Source: a virus. From it: 49,004 nt of DNA. A model generated the notes under the pieces. That model had not been told where the DNA came from, ran no database searches, and saw only the letters and a program-made list of their open reading frames with translations. A program made the position numbers and the translations under genes. The DNA lies in the IMG/VR virus record IMGVR_UViG_3300046692_000136, positions 1-49,004 of that record. The stretch is one strand, 5' to 3'. Position 1 is the first letter of the stretch; each line of letters opens with the position of its first letter. Below are positions 13,911 through 19,648 of the stretch, piece by piece.

Positions 13911-14662
13911 GTGCCTACTACAACGAAATCGATCCCTACTGCGCGAAATGGTTGCGAAACCTCATCGACGCAGGACACATCGCGCCAGGCGTCGTTGACG
14001 AGCGAAGCATTGTCGATGTGCGGCCAGATGACCTTGCCGGGTATCGGCAGTGTCATTTCTTCGCTGGCATCGGAGGATGGTCTTACGCGCTCAGACTTGC
14101 CGGATTCCGAGACGACAAACGGTGTTGGACCGCATCACTTCCCTGCCAGCCGTTCTCTGTTGCCTCAGTCCACCCGAAAACTGCCGCCAAAGGTCAGGCC
14201 GACGATCGCCACCTATTGCCAATCTTCCTCCCACTCGTTGCTGAGTGCCGCCCTCCAATCATCTTTGGAGAGCAAGTGCGAAACGCTATTAAGTGGGGGT
14301 GGCTCGACGAAGCATTCGGGGCGCTGGAACAGCTTGATTACGCCTGCGGGGCGATCGTTGCGCCAGCTCTCTCTGTCGGCGCGCGACATGAGCGAAAGCG
14401 GATTTACTGGGTGGCCGACGCCGGCGGCGCGGGACGGCCGAGACATCAGCCGATCGAATGCGTTTCTGTCGCAATGCCGCAGACACTCGCCGTCGATGGC
14501 GACCCGCTTGCTGGAGCAAGGCGCGCCTTGGACGGTGATTACAGCGGTCTACTGCATAGCGATGGGCTTTCCGTCGTTCTGGAACGTGCTGCGCTCAAGG
14601 GCTATGGCAACGCGATCGTCCCGCAAGTCGCCGAAGCGTTTATCAGGAGCTACATGACATGA
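13907..14662 (+). CDS. C5 cytosine DNA methyltransferase
   Basis: 251 aa; GTG start coupled to the previous stop. Motif I is FFAGIGGWSYALRLAGF (51-67). Motif IV is LPCQPFS with catalytic C80. The motif VI position reads EQV (122-124) in place of the usual ENV, as in many phage versions. Motif VIII is near ERKRIYWVAD, and motif X near YGNAIVPQVAEAFI. The target-recognition region is very short. It transfers a methyl group from SAM to cytosine C5 in phage DNA, probably against restriction. A second long ORF (13911-14657) occupies nearly all of the gene in another frame. Confidence 0.92.
   Translation: MSAYYNEIDPYCAKWLRNLIDAGHIAPGVVDERSIVDVRPDDLAGYRQCHFFAGIGGWSYALRLAGFRDDKRCWTASLPCQPFSVASVHPKTAAKGQADDRHLLPIFLPLVAECRPPIIFGEQVRNAIKWGWLDEAFGALEQLDYACGAIVAPALSVGARHERKRIYWVADAGGAGRPRHQPIECVSVAMPQTLAVDGDPLAGARRALDGDYSGLLHSDGLSVVLERAALKGYGNAIVPQVAEAFIRSYMT
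13911..14657 (+). CDS. Overprinted ORF inside C5 methylase (WPTP-like)
   Basis: A 248-aa frame open across almost the whole methylase gene, shifted by +1. It contains the segments MCGQMTLPGIGSVISS, LQSSLESKCETLLSGG, TPAGRSLRQLSLSARD, SGFTGWPTPAARDGRD and MGFPSFWN. From memory these resemble a recurrent group of phage proteins with WPTP and MGFP-W motifs found with or across such methylases. That resemblance needs a search to confirm. The alternative is a chance open frame caused by codon bias, or database artefacts of the methylase. No separate ribosome site is evident at its start. Confidence 0.4.
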   Translation: MPTTTKSIPTARNGCETSSTQDTSRQASLTSEALSMCGQMTLPGIGSVISSLASEDGLTRSDLPDSETTNGVGPHHFPASRSLLPQSTRKLPPKVRPTIATYCQSSSHSLLSAALQSSLESKCETLLSGGGSTKHSGRWNSLITPAGRSLRQLSLSARDMSESGFTGWPTPAARDGRDISRSNAFLSQCRRHSPSMATRLLEQGAPWTVITAVYCIAMGFPSFWNVLRSRAMATRSSRKSPKRLSGAT

Positions 14663-15795
14663 CCTCACACGCCCCCACCAACGCCTCTGCTTCTACCGAT
14701 CCCGATGGGAAATCACGGGCGGTGGAGGACAAATCGGCCTTCATTCGCCGCATGAACTACATTCTGTGGATGAGTGACAAGGGCGGATGCGAGCCGCCAC
14801 AGCAATGGCAGGAAGCCTACACGGCAGGATACGAACAGCGGTCGCATGAAGTGCGCGAACGCGACGAGGTACTTGACGCAATCCCCCAACGCACCCCCGA
14901 AGCTCAGCCCGTTTCCGCTGCGGTGGTTGAGCCGGTAGCTACAATCCGACGCGCAGAAAACGGCGGTATCTGGATTCAATGGGCGAACAACAAAACCATG
15001 TTCGACTTCATCGGCGTTGACCTATACACGGCCCCATCCGCCACCCCCGAGCGTAGCGAGATACCCGAGGCGGTTAGATACGAATGCGGCTATTGCGGCG
15101 AACCTCTGGAATCTGATCGTGTGGTTTCGTGCGCGGGCTGCGGAAAGATGACGCACCGACATGGGATCAAAACAATCGTAGGCGATGCAGCATCAACCGC
15201 CGCGAGCGCAGGCGAGGCGTGGAACGACGAAGGTCCGATATTTGAGATCGGCACTACGGTGGAGCATCGCAAGACCGGAGGCCACTACATCATCGAATCA
15301 ATCGGACTGATCGAAGCCACGGGAACCGTCGCCTACGGATACCGCAGCAAATCGACTGGCATGCTTTGGTTTCGTCCGCGCACCGAAATGGAGGACGGCC
15401 GATTCTTCCAGATCGCCCGCCCCGCAGCGCCGGTCATTACATACGAGGGCAACGCGGACGACGATCGCGGCATCGGGAACCGCATGGAATGGAATGCAGG
15501 CGATCAAGGCGGACCCATCGAAACCGCAGCGCCGGTCATTGCGCCGGTCGATGAATGGGTGCGTGAAGCAGAAGAGTATCTGGAAGAAAGATGCGGCTCC
15601 GCAGGTCAGTCCAATGAAGACCTATGCCGATGGCTGCGGGAGAATAATTACGCCTATGTTGCAAGAGAGATTGAACGTCTGAACTATGAGATTCTTTATT
15701 ACAAAACCATGCTTGGAAAAGCCAATGGATCAACCGCAGCGCCGGTCATTGCGCCGGGTGATGAGGCCGAGACTGGTGACTGGCGAGACATGTGA
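14659..15795 (+). CDS. Modular hypothetical protein, DUF1653-like segment
   Basis: 378 aa. An N-terminal helical part (25-80) is followed by a zinc ribbon near 140-165 (CGYCGEPL, CAGCGKM). A beta segment resembling DUF1653 follows (about 195-255, VEHRKTGGHYIIESIG then LWFRPRTEMEDG), then an acidic helical tail. The modules are joined by Ala/Pro linkers containing AAPVI, encoded by three copies of one 15-bp sequence. It looks assembled from segments found in many small phage proteins. Function unknown. Confidence 0.7.
   Translation: MTSHAPTNASASTDPDGKSRAVEDKSAFIRRMNYILWMSDKGGCEPPQQWQEAYTAGYEQRSHEVRERDEVLDAIPQRTPEAQPVSAAVVEPVATIRRAENGGIWIQWANNKTMFDFIGVDLYTAPSATPERSEIPEAVRYECGYCGEPLESDRVVSCAGCGKMTHRHGIKTIVGDAASTAASAGEAWNDEGPIFEIGTTVEHRKTGGHYIIESIGLIEATGTVAYGYRSKSTGMLWFRPRTEMEDGRFFQIARPAAPVITYEGNADDDRGIGNRMEWNAGDQGGPIETAAPVIAPVDEWVREAEEYLEERCGSAGQSNEDLCRWLRENNYAYVAREIERLNYEILYYKTMLGKANGSTAAPVIAPGDEAETGDWRDM
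15424..15750 (+). repeat. Three copies of a 15-bp linker repeat
   Basis: GCAGCGCCGGTCATT occurs at 15424-15438, 15526-15540 and 15736-15750, always in the same frame, encoding AAPVI linkers. Identical codons suggest recent duplication or a recombination seam between modules. Confidence 0.8.
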
Positions 15796-15807
15796 CATGA
15801 CACGTAC

Positions 15808-15836
15808 TTGACAGTGACATGTCACTGTGATATGAT
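15808..15836 (+). promoter_or_regulatory. Strong sigma-70 promoter
   Basis: TTGACA (15808-15813), exactly 17 bp, then TATGAT (15831-15836): 11 of 12 consensus bases with ideal spacing. It starts a second plus-strand unit (15874-17270). The spacer and the end of the -35 form a perfect palindrome, so the promoter should be tightly controllable. Confidence 0.85.
15811..15828. promoter_or_regulatory. 18-bp perfect palindromic operator
   Basis: ACAGTGACATGTCACTGT reads the same on both strands and fills the space between -35 and -10. GTGACATG also occurs once more at 15792-15799, 22 bp upstream (about two helical turns), which would allow cooperative binding. The likely ligand is a small dimeric repressor. 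The ribbon-helix-helix-like protein encoded at 16137-16289 in the same unit is a candidate. Confidence 0.7.
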
Positions 15837-15873
15837 GTCTCTGCCAATAGCGGCAAGACAGGAGTAATACAAG

Positions 15874-16140
15874 ATGACCGCAGCACGTAAATTGAGCAAA
15901 GTCGCGCAGGCATACGAGCGTTGCAAACCTGCGCGCGATGCGCTGCATTCGGTGGGGCGCTGCATGGAAACGACCGAGGACAAGTGCGGCATCGTGTGGG
16001 AGCGTTGGGTGATCGTGCGCGATAGCGATTGCGTTAGCGTTCTTCTTTACGCCACGGCGGACGGGTGGGATGTGTTCGCGCCGCTGTCGCGTGACGCGAC
16101 CATCGACGGAACCGTCGCCGCCATCAAGGCGCTGGCGTGA
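15874..16140 (+). CDS. Hypothetical 88-aa protein, first in regulated unit
   Basis: AGGAG lies upstream of the ATG at 15874. The N-terminus (1-30) is a basic helix that could contact nucleic acid, followed by an alpha/beta part (VWERWVIVRDSDCVSVLLYA). No family recognised. As the first product of the palindrome-controlled promoter, its level should respond most directly to that control. Confidence 0.7.
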   Translation: MTAARKLSKVAQAYERCKPARDALHSVGRCMETTEDKCGIVWERWVIVRDSDCVSVLLYATADGWDVFAPLSRDATIDGTVAAIKALA

Positions 16141-16289
16141 AGTCCGCGTCCGAACGGAAAGCTGACGAGCGCGAAAGGATGCGCGCTCGTGGGTTCGTTC
16201 TGCGGCAGTTCTGGGTGCATCCGAAGGATTGGGAGCGAGTGCAGGCGTACTTGGCGAAGGTTCACAAGGCGAGGGAGAAATCCGCATGA
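16137..16289 (+). CDS. Ribbon-helix-helix-like 50-aa protein
   Basis: GTG start overlapping the previous stop. Basic N-terminus, then a short strand GFVLRQFWVHPKDW and a helix WERVQAYLAKVHKAREK. This order resembles small ribbon-helix-helix or MazE-like phage proteins that bind palindromic operators as dimers. Only one full helix follows the strand, so the fold is uncertain. It could be the autorepressor of the promoter at 15808. Confidence 0.6.
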   Translation: MKSASERKADERERMRARGFVLRQFWVHPKDWERVQAYLAKVHKAREKSA

Positions 16290-16720
16290 CCATCGACGCC
16301 GCAATGGCTCAGCTAACCACTCAGGACGCATCGGCGAAAGACGCGGAGGCGATGGTTGATCTCGGTGAATTATTGCCCTGCCCCTTCTGTGCGACGCCTA
16401 ATCCACAGTCGTACGAAGAACACGCCGGCACGGATCATTCGGAGTGGACGATCTGTTGCAATGGCGATCAGTGCGATGCTCGCGTATCTAGCGACGGCAG
16501 CGGCACACGAGAATCAGCAGTCAAGACGTGGAACACACGCGCCCCCACATCTCCCGCGCGGGCGGTTGATGATGCGAAGTTGCTACAAGGTGCATTGCAC
16601 GCGCTGCGCAGCTATCAGTGCGGCAACGAATCGCGCGTGTTGGCCGAGGAAGTTGCGGACAAAATCGAAGCAGCCGTCGCCCCATCTACCGCGCGGGCCG
16701 AACGGGATGGGAAGTCGTGA
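16286..16720 (+). CDS. Lar-like restriction alleviation protein
   Basis: 144 aa; start by ATGA overlap. Residues about 27-87 match the Lar family pattern: LLPCPFC, a tryptophan followed by CCNGDQCDARVSS, and ESAVKTWNTRA. These small zinc-binding proteins, known from the Rac prophage, ease host type I restriction. The C-terminal 55 residues are a helical extension, also seen in other phage Lar-like proteins. Together with the two methylases this suggests layered protection from restriction. Confidence 0.85.
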   Translation: MTIDAAMAQLTTQDASAKDAEAMVDLGELLPCPFCATPNPQSYEEHAGTDHSEWTICCNGDQCDARVSSDGSGTRESAVKTWNTRAPTSPARAVDDAKLLQGALHALRSYQCGNESRVLAEEVADKIEAAVAPSTARAERDGKS

Positions 16721-16941
16721 GCAGGAAACTCCTATCGATCGACGTGCGCGGCAAATCGAAGTCGTGGAATTTCACCTTTAGCGGCGATCCGAAATACATC
16801 GCGGAGTGGCGTGCTGACGGTCTCGACGTGAGCGAGGTTTGCAACATCATCCCGGAATGGGCGGTCGATCTCGGGCTGACTCGCGCATGGTGCTTTGTAC
16901 AGGACGTGTTCAACTTCAAGAATCCGTGGAGTAAATCATGA
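16717..16941 (+). CDS. Conserved phage protein, 74 aa
   Basis: GTG start (GTGA overlap). The C-terminal half, CNIIPEWAVDLGLTRAWCFV then QDVFNFKNPW, resembles a widespread small phage protein that I recall from phages of proteobacteria, with no assigned function. It ends in ATGA overlap with the next gene. Confidence 0.75.
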   Translation: MSRKLLSIDVRGKSKSWNFTFSGDPKYIAEWRADGLDVSEVCNIIPEWAVDLGLTRAWCFVQDVFNFKNPWSKS

Positions 16942-17270
16942 CCATCGACCGCACCCCCGATGCTGCCGGCGCAGATTGGGTAACAACCGTTCCGTGCGTG
17001 CCAACTGACAAAATGATTCACGCAGCGCAAACGTGTGTCGGTGCGTACAATCTGTACTCGATCTGGCAAGCGATGCTAGCAGCCGCACCGCCTTCGCCGC
17101 CGGTTGTGACGGAGGTTACCGAGTCGATGCTGGAAGCGGCGTGCAATGCGTGGACCGAGGAAATGGGTCTGACGTATTACAGCGACAAGGAACTGTACGC
17201 GATGAAACTAGCCCTAGAGGCCGCGCTCAGCAACCGACGCGCCGGGGGTGATGCGCCACCCTCGACATGA
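16938..17270 (+). CDS. Hypothetical 110-aa protein, last plus-strand gene
   Basis: Soluble; a Pro-rich linker (about 53-58) separates two short helical parts. The second, ESMLEAACNAWTEE, is typical of small phage early proteins of unknown function. Its stop is 19 bp from the convergent lysis operon end, with no clear terminator between them. Confidence 0.65.
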   Translation: MTIDRTPDAAGADWVTTVPCVPTDKMIHAAQTCVGAYNLYSIWQAMLAAAPPSPPVVTEVTESMLEAACNAWTEEMGLTYYSDKELYAMKLALEAALSNRRAGGDAPPST

Positions 17271-17289
17271 AGGCGGCGCGGTATTGCGG

Positions 17290-17589
17290 TCAGGCAGCGG
17301 GCGGTGACGGCAGCTGAACACCAGGGCCACCAGTCGCGAGACTCTGGTTGTTCGCATGCACGGCGTCGGCCAGAGCTCGAGCGGCGTTGTGCTCGCCGTC
17401 GGTCGGATCGCGATTCGCATCGACGATCGCATTGGCCCACTGAATCCACGGGCCGGCAAACGCATCCCATTCAGCCTTGTCGAGCGTGACCGTCCCGATG
17501 GTAGCCGTAAGCTGCGTGATGAGGGCGCCGATCTTGCCGCCGATCGAGCCGCCGAGTGAAGCGATGAACGCGAGAAGGATCTGGATCAT
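17290..17589 (-). CDS. Hypothetical 99-aa protein, end of late operon
   Basis: A hydrophobic Gly/Ile-rich N-terminus (1-30) could be a TM segment or a glycine-zipper helix, followed by a polar body and a Pro-rich tail. It overlaps the lipoprotein gene upstream by ATGA and is the last gene of the lysis end. It may act in lysis. No family recognised. Confidence 0.65.
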   Translation of the reverse strand: MIQILLAFIASLGGSIGGKIGALITQLTATIGTVTLDKAEWDAFAGPWIQWANAIVDANRDPTDGEHNAARALADAVHANNQSLATGGPGVQLPSPPAA

Positions 17590-17921
17590 GGCGTGGCTCC
17601 TTTCAGGGCTGCGAGCTTCTCGGCCGCGGCCTGCTTCTCGGCTGCGGTAGCCGAGGCAGCATCCGCCGCGACGGCCGCATTGTAGGCCGCTGTGTCGGCC
17701 GCTGCGACGCGATCATTGATTGCCTGCGTCTTGCACGGATAGACCGGCGGCGTCGCGCATAGCGGCAGCGCGAGGTATTTGCCAGCGGCCGCGCCTGCGA
17801 CCGAGTAGGCGACGAGCGCCGAGGTTCCGGCGTTGCCGAGCGTTGTCGGCTTGTGGAGATTCTCTGCGCAGCCGGCGAGCGCCAGCATGCACGTCAGAGA
17901 TAGAGCGGTGATCCACTTCAT
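17586..17921 (-). CDS. Lipoprotein (possible outer-membrane spanin subunit)
   Basis: 111 aa. A signal peptide ends in the lipobox LALAGC, so Cys18 should be lipidated. The mature part holds four further Cys-containing or Pro-containing positions (LCATPPVYPCK) and a long Ala-rich helix at about 68-108 that could form a coiled coil. In Gram-negative phages a small lipoprotein beside endolysin and holin often serves as the outer-membrane spanin. Here it is longer than a typical Rz1 and less Pro-rich, so the spanin role is only likely. Confidence 0.75.
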   Translation of the reverse strand: MKWITALSLTCMLALAGCAENLHKPTTLGNAGTSALVAYSVAGAAAGKYLALPLCATPPVYPCKTQAINDRVAAADTAAYNAAVAADAASATAAEKQAAAEKLAALKGATP

Positions 17922-17928
17922 AAAGTCC

Positions 17929-18177
17929 TCACTTGTTGGCTGCGTTGGTAACGGCTTGCTGTTTCACGCCGCGCGCGATCGGGATACCGAACGCGGTAGC
18001 GAGACCGATGATCCACGGCACCCATTGCGACCACGCCGTAAAGTGCAGCGTAGCCTGGATGTCCGCGTTCGACGTGTTGACGTAGGCATAGAAAATCAGC
18101 GCCCAGCCGAGAACCTGCCCGACCCATGTCGTGGCCGATGCCCAGATGACGCTCCACGCGTTGTTGATGAGCTGCAT
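17929..18177 (-). CDS. Holin candidate, 82 aa
   Basis: Two TM segments (about 17-33 and 46-65) with a short polar turn, and a polar C-terminus with Lys. Located directly after the endolysin gene. Small two-TM proteins in this position are commonly class II holins, which open the inner membrane to release endolysin. Other membrane proteins upstream (18666-19648) are rival candidates. Confidence 0.65.
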   Translation of the reverse strand: MQLINNAWSVIWASATTWVGQVLGWALIFYAYVNTSNADIQATLHFTAWSQWVPWIIGLATAFGIPIARGVKQQAVTNAANK

Positions 18178-18189
18178 GTCAAACCCTCC

Positions 18190-18669
18190 TTACGCAGCAT
18201 CGACCGTGCGGAACAATTCCGCCTCGGCGCCGCGCCTTCGTACAAGTCCTGGCAGCATCTTGCCGCCTGCCTTGTTCCAGTATTTGAACTGCTCGGCCGC
18301 ACTCTCGAAATAGTTTTTGCGGATCAGCTTCAGCATCGTCGAGGGCTCGCCATTTCTCAAGGTGACAAACCCATCCTTGACGCCTTCGACGCCGGGACCG
18401 ACGTTGAACACGAACGACACCAGCGCATCAAACTGGTTCTGCCCGACGTTCGGACAGTTCCGGTTGACGATGTTCTCGGCCTCTGCGATGTCACCGCGTA
18501 ACAGCGACTCCGCTTCCGCCTTCGTGATCGTCAGGCCATCCTGCACGTCGATGCCGGTATGGCCCCACCCGATGGTGAGTATGCCAATCGGATCGCGGTA
18601 GGCCGTCAGGAATAGACCCTCGAATTCCTCGATCAGATGCAGTCCTGCAAGTCCGCACGTTCGCGTCAT
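18190..18669 (-). CDS. Endolysin, GH24 (T4-type) muramidase
   Basis: 159 aa; the ATG at 18669 overlaps the upstream stop, and the longer frame to 18972 is rejected. The catalytic triad is E17 (FEG), D26 (AYRD) and T32 (LTIGWGH), with the same 9- and 6-residue spacing as E11, D20 and T26 of T4 lysozyme. It cuts the MurNAc-GlcNAc bond of peptidoglycan. There is no signal peptide or SAR anchor, so release depends on a holin. Confidence 0.93.
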   Translation of the reverse strand: MTRTCGLAGLHLIEEFEGLFLTAYRDPIGILTIGWGHTGIDVQDGLTITKAEAESLLRGDIAEAENIVNRNCPNVGQNQFDALVSFVFNVGPGVEGVKDGFVTLRNGEPSTMLKLIRKNYFESAAEQFKYWNKAGGKMLPGLVRRRGAEAELFRTVDAA

Positions 18670-18866
18670 GGCAAACACCCCCGCTTGCTTTCGATGCTGA
18701 GCAATCGCGACTCGAGACGCTGCACTTGATCCGTCAGTGCCGCGACCTTGCCCTCCTGCTCGCCGAGCGACTTGTTGTAGGTCGCGATGAATCCGATCAG
18801 GGACAGCACCAGAGCGCCGAGAACGATCGCCTCCCGAATGCCGAAGATGCTGTCCGCGTCTTTCAT
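18666..18866 (-). CDS. Small TM plus coiled-coil protein (i-spanin-like?)
   Basis: 66 aa: one TM segment (about 12-30, AIVLGALVLSLIGFIATYN) then a coiled-coil helix EGKVAALTDQVQRLESRLLS. This is the layout of an inner-membrane spanin (Rz) but short for one. It could pair with the lipoprotein encoded at 17586-17921. ATGA overlap with the endolysin gene ties it to lysis. Confidence 0.65.
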   Translation of the reverse strand: MKDADSIFGIREAIVLGALVLSLIGFIATYNKSLGEQEGKVAALTDQVQRLESRLLSIESKRGCLP

Positions 18867-19033
18867 GCCGGCGGCTGCGGATCCGCCGTGAACGTGTTGA
18901 GTTTGTCGGCGAACTGCTGCAGGAGTTTCTCGGCCTGCGAACGCTGCGGCGCTGTCCAGCCGAGGCTTGCATTCTCCATTGCGGTGATGGCTGCGCGAGC
19001 GTTTCCGCCGCCGCCGATGATGACTACGCTCAT
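18863..19033 (-). CDS. Hypothetical 56-aa protein
   Basis: AGGAG precedes the ATG at 19033. The product starts MSVVIIGGGGNARAAI and continues as a helix. The Gly-rich start recalls a nucleotide-binding loop, but the protein is too short for such a fold. No family recognised. Confidence 0.6.
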   Translation of the reverse strand: MSVVIIGGGGNARAAITAMENASLGWTAPQRSQAEKLLQQFADKLNTFTADPQPPA

Positions 19034-19365
19034 GGTTTTTTCTCCTGCTGTTGAGTAATGGCCTGTTTCATGGCGGCAAGGTCGCGGCCGTAAATATCCT
19101 TCCATGCAGTGAGGTCGCGAATCTCGTTGTGGATCGTGCGTGCAACATCCATCGTGTACCAGAAGCTGCCGAGGCAGGCAGCGACCGCAAGTCCTGCGAT
19201 AAAGCCGCCCATGCTCGACTTATGAATGACCGTCTGAACCGTGCCGCGCTCATGTGATCCAATTTGATCGACGAGTGTCCGTATTTCAGCCGTCACCGCG
19301 TGGAGTTCGCTGGTGACGGCTTCCATATCTTTAGCGCTGACGGGTGGGACTCTTTGACCTTGCAT
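19030..19365 (-). CDS. Single-TM coiled-coil protein in lysis region
   Basis: About 111 aa from the ATG at 19365, or 98 aa from the ATG at 19326. Neither has a clear ribosome site, and the first overlaps the upstream gene by 35 bp. A helical N-terminal part precedes one TM segment (about residues 55-72 of the longer form, GGFIAGLAVAACLGSFWY), and then a helical basic/acidic tail. It might be a holin, antiholin or inner-membrane spanin. Confidence 0.6.
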   Translation of the reverse strand: MQGQRVPPVSAKDMEAVTSELHAVTAEIRTLVDQIGSHERGTVQTVIHKSSMGGFIAGLAVAACLGSFWYTMDVARTIHNEIRDLTAWKDIYGRDLAAMKQAITQQQEKKP

Positions 19366-19648
19366 TTCCGACGATCCCCTGCAGCGTCTTGACTTCGACC
19401 GTAAGGAGCTTGATCGCGTCGGTAAGATGTTCGATGGACTCATCGTGGCGCGCGAACGAGCCCGCATATTGAATCGCGAATTGCGTGTTGCCGTTCTCAA
19501 TGTTGTTCATGCGCACGGTGTGTTCGGTCAGCCGCTTGTTGATGTCTTCGAATTGCTGATTCGGCGAGCGAAAGAAATTCGCGATCGCGTGTCCGGCAAT
19601 GGCGACAGCAAGCGCGGCGAGCGCGATGGTCTCGGGAGTCCATTCCAT
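19331..19648 (-). CDS. N-terminal TM plus coiled-coil protein, 105 aa
   Basis: One TM segment (about 7-24, IALAALAVAIAGHAIANFF) followed by a long coiled coil (about 30-95), the classic order of an inner-membrane spanin, with normal length. It starts at TAATG overlap with the lyase gene. Of the membrane proteins here this is the best i-spanin candidate by shape. Confidence 0.65.
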   Translation of the reverse strand: MEWTPETIALAALAVAIAGHAIANFFRSPNQQFEDINKRLTEHTVRMNNIENGNTQFAIQYAGSFARHDESIEHLTDAIKLLTVEVKTLQGIVGNARSKSPTRQR

